Below are positions 12,521-25,263 of a stretch of DNA of 64,000 bases, one piece after another (within the stretch, counting starts at the first letter, position 1; every line of letters starts with the position of its first letter). The notes under the pieces are model-generated. The model was not told the origin of the DNA. It worked only from the letters and a program-made list of their open reading frames with translations, and did no database searches. Source of the DNA: Sanderia malayensis (Eukaryota; Cnidaria; Scyphozoa; Semaeostomeae; Pelagiidae); the NCBI GenBank assembly GCA_013076295.1, contig RQOL01000830.1, positions 84,996 to 148,995 on the forward strand, written 5' to 3'. A program made the position numbers and the translations under genes.

Positions 12521-13710
12521 GTATGTATTGTAGGGTATTTATTGTAGGGTATGTGTTGTAGGGTATGTATTGTAGGGTATTTATTGTAGGGTATGTATTG
12601 TAGGGTATGTATTTTAGGGTATGTTATGTAGGGTATGTATCGTAGAGTATGTATCGTAGGGTATGTATCAAAGGGTATGTATTATAGGGTATGTATTGTA
12701 GGGTATGTATAGTAGGGTATGTTATGTAGGGTATGTATTGTAGGGTATTTATTGTAGGGTATTTATTGTAGGGTATTTATTGTAGGGTATGTATTGTAGG
12801 GTATGTTGTGTAGGGTATGTATTATAGAGTATTTATTGTAGGGTATTTATTGTAGGGTATTTATTGTAGGGTATGTATTGTAGGGCATGTATTGTATGGT
12901 ATGTATTGTAGGGTATGTTATGTAGGGCATGTATTGTAGGGTATGTATCGTAGGGTATGTATTGTAGGGTATGTATTGTAGGGTATGTATTGTAGGGTAT
13001 GTATTGTAGGGTATGTATTGTAGGCTTTGTATTGTAGGGTATGTATTGTAGGGTATGTATTGTAGGGTATGTATTGTAGGCTTTGTATTGTAGGGTATGT
13101 ATTGTAGGTTATGTATTGTAGGGTATGTATTGTAGGGAATGTATTATAGGTTATGTATTGTAGGGTATTTATTGTAGGGTATGTATTGTAGGGTATGCAT
13201 TGTACGGTATGTATTGTAGGGTATGTATTGTAGGGTATGTATTGTAGGATATGTATTGTAGGGTATGTATTGTAGAGTATGTATCGTAGGGTATGTATTG
13301 TAGGGTATGTATTATAGGTTATGTATTGTAGGGTATTTATTGTAGGGTATGTATTGTAGGGTATGTATTGTACGGTATGTATTGTAGGGTATGTATTGTG
13401 GGGTATGTGTTGTAGGGTATGTATCGTAGGGTATGTATTGTAGGGTATGTATTGTAGGGTATGTATTGTAGAGTATGTATCGTAGGGTATGTATTGTAGG
13501 GTATGTATTATAGGTTATGTATTGTAGGGTATTTATTGTAGGGTATGTATTGTAGGGTATGTATTGTACGGTATGTATTGCAGGGTATGTATTGTGGGGT
13601 ATGTGTTGTAGGGTATGTATCGTAGGGTATGTATTGTAGGGTATGTATTGTAGGGTATGTATTGTAGAGTATGTATCGTAGGGTATGTATTGTAGGGTAT
13701 GTATTGTAGG
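12521..13710 (+). repeat. 14-bp minisatellite array 3
   Basis: Same 14-bp family. From about 12576 it repeats array 2 from 9571 onward unit by unit, including rare variants such as the CTTTGTATTGTAGG units, so it belongs to the second copy of the 3,005-bp duplication. Confidence 0.97.
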
Positions 13711-13953
13711 GTATGTATGTATGTATGGGCATGAGCGGCAGCGAATGCAGTGAGCGTAGCGTGCCAACCAGATTAAGCTTTGTTTACTTGATGGCCTCCG
13801 GGGAGGGAGCGAAGCGACCGAACCTGGCTCATGTATGTATGTATGTATGTGTGTATGTATGTATGTAGGGTATGTATGTTTGTATGTATGTATGTATGTA
13901 TGTATGTATGTATGTATGTATGTATGTATGTATGTATGTATGTATGTATGTAT
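13711..13953 (+). repeat. GTAT microsatellites flanking a GC-rich module
   Basis: Essentially identical to 10706-10948, including the TAGGG interruption in the second GTAT tract and the decayed CAGTGAGCGTAGCGTGCC palindrome. It is part of the second copy of the 3,005-bp duplication. Confidence 0.93.
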
Positions 13954-15526
13954 GGGCATGATCGGTAGCGAATGCAGCGCGCGAAGCGCGCCAACCACAT
14001 TAAACTTTTGTTGCTTGGGGGACTCCGGGGAGGGAGCGTAGCGACCGGGCCCCCGGCTAGTCTATATATACTATTCTATGATCACACGTGACCCGTGGAC
14101 TGTGAACAATGGGCTATTGTTTCTTGAACAATCAACGTTCGACCGAACAATGGGATCAAAGGGATTTCGTTGTAAACACAAAGGCCTTTTTCCTGGGGGT
14201 CAATAAGGGTGCAAATTGGTATCAAAATGATCGCTGCATTGCGTTGATGAAAGTAAAGTATGTGGCTAATTGCTACTCCAAACGGTTCGGGAGTTATGGC
14301 CCATTTTGTGTTCCGACTTTCTAGAACGTTCCGAGGACGGAGTTAATGAGATGCAAAACGAGCAAGGAGAAGCACGTGTTTTTTTAGTTGAACGGGCGGC
14401 AAGTTGCTCGGGTTCAAACGTGAATACCTGCCGGAAAGCAATTGTAAAGATGTGTCAATTGTTGTCAAGACCTGTGGAGACAATTGGTGGACAATTATTA
14501 CAAGGTATTTCCTTTATTCAATTGTTTTTTGCTTTAAATAGCACGATTTTTGTTTTGTTTAACCTCACGTGTTCCTTTCGGCTCGAGGGCCTAACCAAAA
14601 CACGAAGACAATTTTGATTTTCTCGGGTCGTTCTGGGTCAATTTTCTCCATTTAAACTTTCGATAACTGTTTATTTACACAAGAACTAAAGTTATATGGC
14701 TTTGTTTTTTTTGTTTTGTCGATTTTCCTCTGTTTTTGGACAGTTTTAGCCGAGTTTGGGTTTTTTCTGAAAAGCAAGAAATTTTCAAGCAACACGGGTG
14801 TGTTTTGCATTTGCGAAAATTAATTTTTAACCTGCCAAAATTTTGTTTCTTTTCACCCAAATACTTTCGATAAATGTTCGCAAAGCTATTAGCTCCATTT
14901 TGATATTTTCGTGGGTTCTGTAGGACAAAAATTGGCCACGTTAACTTAATTTGAAAGACGGTGAATCGTGTTTTAAATGCTATTTTTTGCCCGGGTTTGA
15001 TTTCAGGGCTATTTTTGATCAACAAAATCATGTTTTGGACTTCAAAAATGTACAACTAAAATTGCGAAAAGCATTTCAAATGCACCCAATTACTTTCGAT
15101 ACTTATTCGCCAAGGTATCAGCTTCATGTTGGTGTAATTTGAGTTAAAATGGACAAAGTTTGACCAAGTTAGGGGAATTTTTGTGTTTTTAAAGTTGGCT
15201 GATGAATAAATTTTTTCACGGCTTTTGTCTTGGGCTGCACTAAATACTCGCTTAAAATTCAAAACAACACTGTTAAGAAATATGAATATTTTTATCGGAT
15301 TCGCTGCTTTGTTAGCTACAGTTTGATATAATTTTTATTAGAGATTGAGTTTAAATTTTCCAGGATTGATTAAATTTTTGAAGGCAACCTTTTTTTTTCA
15401 AACTTCACACTGAAGCTAGCAACCTTCGGCTTTCAGGGGGGCGGCAGGGTGGGCGCTGGGCGGTCGATTGCCAGGGGGGGAGATCCGACCTCCCACCTTT
15501 ACTTTCTTTAGAAATGTTGCGTCGTA
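13954..15526 (+). repeat. Satellite body unit B4
   Basis: Near-identical to B3; one extra base in the T run near 14987 and scattered substitutions (for example T versus C near 14404) are the only differences I saw. The spurious reading frames of B3 recur here for that reason. Confidence 0.93.
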
Positions 15527-15846
15527 GTATGTATTGTAGGGTATTTATTGTAGGGTATGTGTTGTAGGGTATGTATTGTAGGGTATTTATTGTAGGGTAT
15601 GTATTGTAGGGTATGTATGTATGTATGGGCATGAGCGGCAGCGAATGCAGCGCGCGTCGCGCGCCAACCAGACTAAGCTTTGTTTACTTGATGGCCTCCG
15701 GGGAGGGAGCGAAGCGACCGAACCCGGCTCAGGTATGTATGTATGTATGCATGTATGTATGTATGTATGTATGTATGTATGTATGTATGTATGTATGTAT
15801 GTATGTATGTATGTATTGTAGGGTATGTATGTATGTATGTATGTAT
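15527..15846 (+). repeat. Short minisatellite array 4, GTAT tracts and module
   Basis: Only about 90 bp of 14-bp minisatellite, then a GTAT tract, a GC-rich module at about 15626-15731 with GCGCGCGTCGCGCGC in place of GCGCGCGAAGCGCGC, then (GTAT)n interrupted once by TTGTAGG. The loop change leaves both stem arms intact. Confidence 0.93.
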
Positions 15847-17420
15847 GGGCATGAGCGGTAGCGAATGCAGCGCGCGAAGCGCGCCAACCACATTAAACTT
15901 TTGTTGCTTGGGGGCTCCGGGGAGGGAGCGTAGCGACCGGGCCCCCGGCTATCTCTTATATAATAAGATTGTTCCACACGTGACCCGGAGGGACCAAACA
16001 ATGGGTCATTGTCTCCGGAACAATCGACAATCGAAAAAACAATGGGATCAAAGGAATTTCGTTGTATCCATAAAGGCTTTTTTTTGGGGTGCAAATAAGG
16101 GTGCAAATCGGTATAGAAATGATCGCTGCATTGTGCTGATGACAGTGTACTATTTGGCTAATTTCTAGCCCCAGCGGTTTCGGAGTTATGCCCCATTTTG
16201 TGCTCCGACTTTCTAGAAAGTTCCCCGGATGGAGTTAATGAGATGCAAAACGAGCAGGGATAAACAGGTGTTTTCGTAGTTGAACGGGCGGCAAGTTGCT
16301 CCGGTTTAACCGTGAATACGTGCTGGAAATCAATTGTAAAGACATGTCAATTGTTCTCAGGACCTGTGGAGACAATGTGTGGGCAATTATTTCAAGGTAT
16401 TTCCTTTATTTCATTGTTTTCGGCTGAAAATAGCACGAGTTTTGTTTTGTTTCACCTCACGTTTCTCTTTCGGCTCGAGGGCCTAACCAAAACACGAAGA
16501 CAATTTTGATTTTCTCGGGTCGTTCTGGGTCGATTTTCTCCATTTAAACTTTCCATAACTGTTTATTTACACGAGAACTAAAGTTATCTGGCTTTGTTTT
16601 TTTTGTTTTATTGATTTTCCTCTGTTTTTGGACAGTTTTAGCCGAGATTGGGTTTTGGTGGAAAACACGAAATTTTCACCCAACACGCGTGTGTTTTGCA
16701 TTTGCGAAAATTAATTTTTAACCTGCCAAAACTTTGTTTTTTTCACCCAAATACTTTCGATAAATGTTTGCCAAGCTATTAGCTTCATTTTGATATTTTC
16801 GTGGGTTCTGTAGGACGAAAATTCGCAACGTTAATTTAATTTAAAAGTTGGTGAATCGTGTTTTAAATGCTATTTTTTTCACGGGTTTGATTTCACGGCT
16901 ATTTTTGAACAACAAAATCATGTCTTGGACTTCAAAAATGTACAACTAAAATTGCGAAAAGCATTTCAAATGCACCCAATTACTTTCGATACTTATTCGC
17001 CAAGGTATCAGCTTCATGTTGGTGTAATTTGAGTTAAAATGGACAAATTTTGACCAAGTTAGGGGAATTTTTGTGTTTTTAAAGTTGGCTGATGAATAAA
17101 TTTTTTCACGGCTTTTGTCTTGGGCTGCATTAAATACTCGCTTAAAATTCAAAACCACACTGTTAAGAGATGTGAATATTTTTATCGGATTCGCTGTTTT
17201 CTTAGCTACAGTTTGATATAATTTTTATTACAGATTGAGTTTAAATTTTCCAGGATTGAATAAATTTTTGAAGGCAACTCTTTCTTTCAAACTTCACACT
17301 GAAGCTATCAACCTTCGGAAGCGGCTTTCAGGGGGGCCGCAGGGTGGGCGCTGGGCGGTCAATTGCCAGGGGGGAGGAATCGACCTCCCATCTTTACTTT
17401 CTTTAGAAATGTTGCGTCGT
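15847..17420 (+). repeat. Satellite body unit B5
   Basis: Body unit more like B1 than B3/B4 in its first 300 bp (shared TCTCTTATATAATAAGATTGTTCC block near 15952). It keeps the interior poly-T tracts, the G-rich end near 17330 and the CCCATCTTTACTTTC end. Confidence 0.9.
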
Positions 17421-18130
17421 AGTATGTATTGTAGGGTATGTATTGTAGGGTTTGTATTGTAGGGTATGTATTGTAGGGTATGTATTGTAAGGTATGTATT
17501 GTAGGGTATCTATTGTAGGATATGTATTGTAGGGTATGTAGTGTAGGGTATGCATTGTAAGGTATGTATATTAGGGTATGTATTGTAAGGTATGTATTGT
17601 AAGGTTTGTATTGTAGGGTATGTATTGTAGGGTTTGTATTGTAGGGTATGTATTGTAGGGTATGTATAGTAGGGTTCGTTATGTAGGGTATGTATTGTAG
17701 GGTATGTATTGTAGGGTATGTATCGTAGGGTATGTATTGTAGGGTATGTATTGTAGGGTATGTATTGTAAGGTATGTATTGTAGGGTATTTATTGTAGGG
17801 TATCTATTGTAGGGTATGTATTGTGGGGTATGCATTGTAAGGTATGTGTATTAGGGTATGTATTGTAAGGTATGTATTGTAGGGTATGTATTGTAGGGTA
17901 TGTTATGTGGGGTCTGTATTATAGGGTATGTATTGTAGGGTATTTATTGTAGGGTATGTATTGTAGGGTATGTATGTATGTATGTATGGGCATGAGCGGC
18001 AGCGAATGCAGCGCGCGAAGGGCGCCAACCAGATTAAGCTTTGTTTACTTGACGGGCTCCGGGGAGGGAGCGAAGCGACCGAACCCGGCTCATGTATGTA
18101 TGTATGTATGTATGTATGTATGTATGTATG
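17421..18130 (+). repeat. Minisatellite array 5 and GC-rich module
   Basis: About 550 bp of the 14-bp minisatellite, a GTAT tract, a module at about 17988-18092 with GCGCGCGAAGGGCGCC (one arm mutated), then a short GTAT tract. Unlike the other arrays it is not followed directly by a body unit. Confidence 0.93.
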
Positions 18131-18650
18131 TGTAAAACCACTTAAAAGGGGGTTTTACACGTTGGTTCAAAGACGAAGGTTCAAACACAACAGATTATTA
18201 ATATTACGACAAACTCACAGTTATTTTCTTGACAGAAGAGTCTTTGGTGATTCGGTTTCTTTTTCGTTCAAATTCACTTCTTTAAGTCAAATTCTATCGA
18301 TACTGATACTCGTGACGCGGTCACTCACAACAACCAACAAAAATCCAACTGAATATTTAACTACAAATTCAACTCTACTAAAAATCAATGAGAAGAAGAT
18401 TATATACCGATACTTGTTACAGGTGTCTACGATTACCAAAAAAGGAATAATATTGTTTAAAGATTAAGTTCTACCAATCAAAATAAAGCAAGTCATTAAT
18501 GAGTTAAAAATTACGAAATACAAAATCAAAGTTCAACTAAAAGAGATTACGAAATTAGGAATATATAAAAATCAAAGGTCAATTGTTACCATGGTTAATT
18601 GTTGCCATAGTTGCAAGCATCGTTCCATTGTTGTTTCGCAACATTACTTA
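18131..18650 (+). other. Unique AT-rich insertion inside the satellite
   Basis: This stretch is unlike the other spacers. It begins with the inverted pair GTGTAAAACC (18130-18139) and GGTTTTACAC (18151-18160). A plus-strand frame stays open to 18467, but its first part is GTAT repeat and I recognise no domain. It replaces about the first 650 bp of the body unit, so it is an insertion or deletion junction. Confidence 0.5.
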
Positions 18651-19618
18651 AACTCACGTTTTTCTTTCGGCTCGAGGGCCTAACCAAAACACGAAGACAA
18701 TTTTTATTTTCTTGGGTCGTTCTGGGCCGGTTTTGTCCATTTAAACTTTCGATAACTGTTTATTTACACGAGAACTAAAGTTATCTGGGGTTGTTTTTTT
18801 CGTTTTGTTGATTTTCCTCTGTTTTTGGACAATTTTAGCCGAGTTTGGGTTTTGCTGGAAAACACGAAAATTTCACCCAACACGCGTGTGTTTTGCATTC
18901 GCGAAAATTAAATTTTAACCTGCCAAAACTTTGTTTTTTTCGCCCAAATATTTTCGATAAATGTTCTACAGGCTATTGGCTTCATTTTGATATCTTCGTG
19001 GATTCTGTAGGACAAACATTGGCCACGTTAATTTAATTTGAAAGTTGGTGAATCGTGTTTTAAATGTTATTTTTGCAAGGGTTTGATTTCACGGCTATTT
19101 TTGATCCACAAAATCATGTTTTGCACTTCAAAAATATTCAACTAAAATTGCGAAGAGCTTTTCATATGCACCCAAGTACTTTCGATACCTATTCGCCAAG
19201 GCATTAGCTTCATGTTGGTGTAATTTGAGTTAAAATGGACCAATTTTGACCAAGTTACGGAAATTTAGTGTTTGTAAAATAGGCTGAGGAATCTATTTTT
19301 TCACGTTTTTTGTGTTTGGCTGCGGTAAATCCTCTCTTAAAAATCAAAACAACACTGTTAGGAAATGTTATTATTTTCATCGGATTCGCCGTTTCCTCAG
19401 CTACAGTTTGATATATTTTTTATTACAGATTGAGTTTTAATTTTCCAGGATTGATTAAATTTATGAAGGCAACTTTTTTTTTTCAAACTTCACACTGAAG
19501 CTATCAACGTTTCAGAAGGGGCTTTCAGGGGGGCAGGAGGGCGGGCGCTGAGCGGCCGCTTGCCAGGGGGAGGATTCGACCTCCCACCTTTACTTTCTTT
19601 GGAAATTTTGCGTCGCAT
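18651..19618 (+). repeat. Satellite body unit B6, 5'-truncated
   Basis: Starts at the segment ACTCACGTTTTTCTTTCGGC, which in complete bodies lies about 600 bp in, and then runs collinearly through poly-T tracts to the G-rich end. It is more diverged than B1-B5. Confidence 0.88.
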
Positions 19619-20235
19619 TGTATGTATTGGAGGGTATGTATTGTAGGGTATGTATTGTAGGGTTTGTATTGTAGGATATGTATTGTAGGGTTTGTATTGT
19701 AGGGTTTGTATTGTAGGGTATGTATTGTAAGGTATGTATTTTAGGGTTTTATGGTATTGTTTGTATTGTAGGGTATGTATTGTAGTGTTTGTATTGTAGG
19801 GTATGTATTGTAGGGTATGTATTTTAGGGTATTTATAGTAGGGTATGTATTGTAGGGTATGAATAGTAGGGTATGTGTTGTAGGTTATGTATTGTAGGGT
19901 ATGTATTGAAGGGTATGTATTGTAGGGTATGTATTGTGGGGTATGTATGTAGGGTATGTATTGTAGGGTATGTGTGTATGTAGGGGCATGAGCGGTAGCG
20001 AATGCAGCGCGTGAAGCGCGCCAACCAGATTAAGCTTTGTGGATTTGACGGTCTCCGTGGAGGGAGCGAAGCAACCGAACCCGGCTCATGTACGTATGTA
20101 TGTATGTATGTATGTATGTATGTATGTATGTATGTATGTATGTATGTATGTATGTATGTATGTATGTATGTAGGGTATGTATGTAGGTATGTAGGGTATG
20201 TATGTAGGGTATGTATGTATGTAGATATGTAGGTA
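19619..20235 (+). repeat. Minisatellite array 6, module and GTAT tract
   Basis: About 360 bp of 14-bp minisatellite with many TTTGTATTGTAGGG variants, a module at about 19983-20088 with a slightly changed palindrome (GCGCGTGAAGCGCGCC), then (GTAT)n with TAGGG interruptions. This is the right end of the main satellite block; it decays into imperfect GTAT/TATA sequence to about 20320. Confidence 0.92.
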
Positions 20236-21886
20236 GGTAATGTAGTTACGTATGTAGGCATGTATATTATGTATAGTATTTATATATAGTATATAGGGTA
20301 TGTATTTATGTATCTATTAATGTTAATGTTAATAGGTAATGCTTCTATTTCTAACTTTTATAATTCTTCAAAAAAGATCACTGCAAAGCAGACACTGTCC
20401 TTCTTTGTGAGCAAATGATCTTCATATGAACCTTGACACATCTTTAGCATGAACTCACCTGATTATAATAATATTCACAAGCAATGACTACAAACAACAA
20501 CCATTCACTTCATGTTTGGGCACCTGAAACAAGAAGTCATCATACATATACTGTTTAATATACTGTATACCATGTTGGCTCATCTCAGTTCTTTTCATCT
20601 GGCTTTAAGTCTATAAATGTAAGTCATTTATTTTAACTCCAAAACAGTAACTACCCATGAATTCATCCTGCCAAACAATAAGTATGATTACCTTCTAACC
20701 TTTGGTGAACCTTCCATGGCCTACTGTCATTATTGGGTTTCCTGTCAAAAAGCATGTTTTGCAGCATATAACACCTGAAAAAAATTCAATGGCTACAATG
20801 CTTTCAAATTGGCGCGAATTCAAAATAGCAATTGCGTCTTCACTTTGTTCCTATAGCAAATGTAAAATTTTTTGTCCAACGTCTAACGTTTGAAGAAATT
20901 GCCAGAACAAATAAATATATTAAAAATTGTCAAAAAGATAACTCGAAAACGTTTTACTTCGTTATTGGTAAGTTGAATGTCAAAATTTATTTTTCCTAAA
21001 CACTCCTTATATACACTGACAACGCCTTCTTTAAAGCAACTTTTACTTTCATTACATCGCAATTCATTGCCTTTTTTAGCATTGCTTATATATCCTGCTC
21101 CTTTGCTCAACTGGTTTCTTAGCTGATATCTAGCCAGTTTTCTTATTGCAAAAGTAAAGTAAAGTAAAGTTTTTTTATAAAGTAAGTATTCAATTATTTC
21201 TATTTTTTTATAAAGTAAGTATTCAAGATAGATAATCAATTCATCCAAAACATCCTTCTTGTTTTGCAAAAACAGGGTTTCAAAAAAATTGATTCCTCTG
21301 AATATTTCGTGAGTGTGACAACAATTTTTCCTATACAAAGCCTACTTAATTTATATTTAAATGCCCCACCCTGTCATTCACATTCATGTCCCAAATCTGA
21401 AGCTTACCTACTATATTTAAAGTGGTAATAACAATTGCAACAATTTCATATCAATAGAAAGCAAACTTACTCACAATGCAAATAAAATCTACCCTGTACA
21501 AACACATCAAATGTAGGATTATGCATTTTTCTTTCTCAACATGAAATGGATGATTAACCTTTCCACTTCATATTTTATCACCACTGTCTTTCTTTTAGTT
21601 GCTAAAGAACAATAGAAAGAGTGATGTAGGTGACAAGATAAAGTGCTGCAATATTTTTACTTGCAAACTTTAAAATAACCAATAATTTAATTCAACGATC
21701 AAGAGTAATTCCAAACATTTTTTACAATTATGTTTTAAATTATTTATTTTATCTTGCAGCTCACCACAAAACAACATTAACCCATCCAGTTGCTCACAAA
21801 AATCACTCTTATTTCAAGTTTTAACATTTTCACTTAAATTGGGTTGCATATAAAACACATTTTTTTTTTATATCACCTCTTGCAAA
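20236..21886 (+). other. No recognised gene
   Basis: AT-rich sequence between the satellite and Helitron 1. I see a small duplication of TTTTTTTATAAAGTAAGTATTCAA (copies near 21169 and 21205), a triple AAAGT run just before it, and no convincing coding exon. The 5' end of the Helitron should lie in this stretch but I could not define it. Confidence 0.5.
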
Positions 21887-24800
21887 ATGCCAAAAAAAGC
21901 CAGAAAAAACATCACCGGCATTAGGCGCTGCGAAACCAAACCAGTTATTATATCAACCAAATTATCAATATTTTTTCATCTGCAGGTACCGCCGATGGTT
22001 ATGCAGTTGCAACAACCCCTTCTGAATCGTAATCATGAAGGTCAAGCAGCAATACAAACGGCAGATGTGGAGATGCTTAATGTAAATCAAGCTCAAGTTC
22101 ACAATGAGGTAAAACAAAATTATTAACACAAGCTAACTACAGTTAGGCAACTCCATTTTCCATAACCCAAATCCCTCATGCAATTTCCCTACTTGAGACA
22201 TGTATAATTATAAATTCCCATGTATATTTATATCAATTTACATAGTCACACAGTAATGACATTAAAATTTCTAATAACTAATAACTAAAATAACTAATTT
22301 CATTTAATTTTCATTATTAACAGATACAGCCAATGCAGATGCAACCCCAAACACATATTGAAAATCAAAATAATGAAATTGAAAGGCCGGCACAACCTGA
22401 TGAAATCAACGTGGAACAACACATTCCCATTCCACGTGATAATCAAGTAAAACAGACTACCATCACAATTGGTTTAAAATACACCAGTCATTCTCCATAG
22501 GACCATGTCATGAAACTATTTGGCTCTCTAAATAGACATATCTTCACAAGTTTCAGTTTTATGCATTTCAAAACACATAATTGAATTATATTAACTTACA
22601 TTGCATTGCATTTCAGGATCCACAAATATTGCCTGCTGCTATGCAATTACAAGCCAATGTTCAAAATGAGAATGAAGAGAATGAAATAGCGGTACAACCA
22701 CAAGAAGTTGAAATGCAACACGAAATCCAACCACAACACCAAGATGATGTCCCCCAACCCATCGAACATCAAAAAAGAGAAGTAAATCAAGCTATTCTTG
22801 AAATTCCTCAATTCTCCCCAATGCGTCATCATCTTGGGAGAATGACCAGGACATGTATTCACTGTGAAGCGAAGTACTTCCGAGAGGAACTCAACTCCAG
22901 AAGGCAATACAACAAATGTTGTATGGGAGGATTAATAACTCTCAATCCCATTCAACCACCCCCGGCAAATGTGATGCATTTATACACTGGAACTACTGAT
23001 GAATCTAAATATTTTCTCAAAAATTTCCGTAGATACAATTCACTAATGGCGATGGCGTCCTGGAAAGCTAACGTTGTCAGACACGCTAATGCAGGACCAC
23101 CAGTCATCACCATACATGGAAAAGCATACCACATGACAGGTAAATATAACATCCGTCTCTTATCTCTTATATTATGCTATGTTTTCATATAATAGCTTCA
23201 CGTGATGAAACGGATGCTAACAGAACCCTCACGTCCTTTCCCACCCAATATACAATGGATTAGCTCTCTACTATCCTTGCCTTGATATTAAGGGTTGTCG
23301 AATCACAAATCAAGGTGCTTTATGATGCTTTTATTATTTATTATGATGGCAAAATCCCAACGAACCCCTTCATATTGATGTCGGTCGTGTTGTCATACTT
23401 TCCTCATCTTTTTCAGGCAGTCAACGAAATATGTACCAGAATTTTCAAGATGCAATGACCATCGTAAGAAAGTATGGCAAGCCTGACATCTTCCTAACCA
23501 TGACCGCCAATCCCAAATGGAAGGAGATTTCAGAAAACATTCTACCACACCAGAAGGCGAATGACCGGCCTGACATCGTTACACGAGTATTTCAACTCAA
23601 ACTACAAGAACTACTGGAAGATATCCTTCACAAGCACATTCTGGGACACACTATTGCACATGTACATGTCATCGAATTTCAGAAAAGAGGACTACCACAC
23701 ACTCACATGATTCTGTTCCTGTCTGAGGCTGATAGACCATGAACACCCGAAGAGGTGACATCTACAACAATAATTTATATCTAGAGTACGATATATAATC
23801 ATCAGTTGTATTGCTTAGTAAAAACACAATGCATTCTGATGTGTAGAACTTACATGTGATATTTTTCTTCAAAACCTACAGGTAGATCGACTCATATCAG
23901 CTGAAATTCCGGACCCACAGGATTCAAGATATCACAAATTGGTACTGAAGCACATGACACATGGACCATGTGATGATATAAACCCCAGATGTATTTGCAT
24001 GGAGAATAACAAATGCAAGAAACGATTTCCCAAAGATCGCACTGCCGAAACACAAGTCAATGCGAATGGTTATCCACTCTACAGATGACGCTGTCGGCAC
24101 CCAGTCAATCTGGAAGATCGACTTCTAGATGATACATGGTTTGTGCCACATAATCGCCATCTTCTACTCAAGTATCAGTGTCACATTAATCTCGAAATAT
24201 GTAGCACTGTGAAGTCCGTGAAATATATTTTCAAATATATTCATAAAGGACAAGACATGGCACACGTGGAAATTCTCGAAGGACAGCAGCAACAATTACC
24301 ACAAGATATTGAGCACAATGAAGTACGCCAATACATCAACGCTCGGTATATTGGACCACACGAAGCTGTTCACAGAATATTCCAATTTTCAATGCACGAG
24401 AAAAGTCACACTATAAAAGGTCTGCATGTTCATTTACCTAAGGGTCGAACAATTACGAAACATCAATGAAAAAACGACACTGACGTCTTGGTTTGAATTG
24501 AATGCACAAGACCCAGCTGCACGCCAATATCTCTATCACAAAATTCCTGAACACTATGTTTTCAACGAGCGCACCAAAACATGGAAAGCAAGACAACGGA
24601 GAACAATGCCTGCTATAGGCAGAATATATCAAGTTCACCCACGACCATGTGAGCAAAGATTCGCACTGAGACTATTGCTTCTCCATAAACGAGGTGCCAC
24701 GTCGTTTGAAGATCTTCGCACGATAGAAGGAAACCTATGCAATTCCTTCAAAGACGCTGCTTTAACTCTAGGTCTGTTGGAAGATGATGCTGAAATCATA

Positions 24801-25106
24801 CGCTGTTTGGAGGAGGCAGTTATTTTCAACATGCCAATACAACTGAGACAGTTGTTTGCAACATTACTCCTTTTTCAAACACCTTCAGATATCGCAGCAC
24901 TCTTCAACATGTTCAAAGAAGCATTAAGTGAAGACTTTGTACGACGTGATCAAGTCAATCAACCAGATATGGCCATAGCTTTTGAAGACCGACACATGTA
25001 TCAATGTCTACATCACATTGACGAAAATTTGAAAGTACATGGTCAATCAATCACTAATTATGCTGACCTTCCTCAACTTCCAGCCGACTATGTCATTCCT
25101 GAATGA
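21887..25106 (+). pseudogene. Helitron 1 Rep portion (broken)
   Basis: The first three exons each carry a similar Gln/Glu/Asn-rich passage, as if one exon had been duplicated; exon 3 goes on into the family's zinc motif (CIHCEAKYF, then KCC) and the segment AMASWKANV...GPPVITIHG. The next exon, from 23417, enters the Rep domain at MYQNFQDAMTIV, with DIFLTMTANPKW and the HUH motif GLPHTHMILF. The stretch from 24143 has the catalytic-tyrosine region KYIFKYIHKG. Function in the family is nicking and strand transfer for rolling-circle transposition. Compared with Helitron 2, the block containing QQPKYAELYIMD is missing between exons 3 and 4, although exon phase is still compatible. In-frame stops at 23740 and 24086 and a shift near 24430 inactivate it. 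Confidence 0.9.
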
Positions 25107-25263
25107 GGTACTAATGTTTTACTTTCAAATATGTACTGTATTAGTAAGAATATAATAATGTATCGTAACATCGTGCAGACAAGGGCATTTACGTATTTTT
25201 GCACATTGATTCTCCTACCTTTCTTTCCAATGCTATTGCAATATATTTCCCTTATTATTACAG

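Larger units (their letters stand above)
9571..12575 (+). repeat. 3,005-bp tandem duplication, first copy
   Basis: The sequence from about 9571 matches 12576 onward at a constant offset of 3,005 bp through minisatellite, GC-rich module, GTAT tract, body B3 and the start of the next minisatellite. Differences seen are a few substitutions (for example near 11399, 12061 and 12089) and one extra T in a T run of the second copy near 14987, after which the offset is 3,006. The exact ends lie inside minisatellite and cannot be fixed. Confidence 0.9.

Noticed and set aside
18131..18160. Hairpin GTGTAAAACC...GGTTTTACAC as a terminator
   Set aside because: A bacterial-type terminator makes no sense in this eukaryotic context; it more likely marks the end of an insertion.
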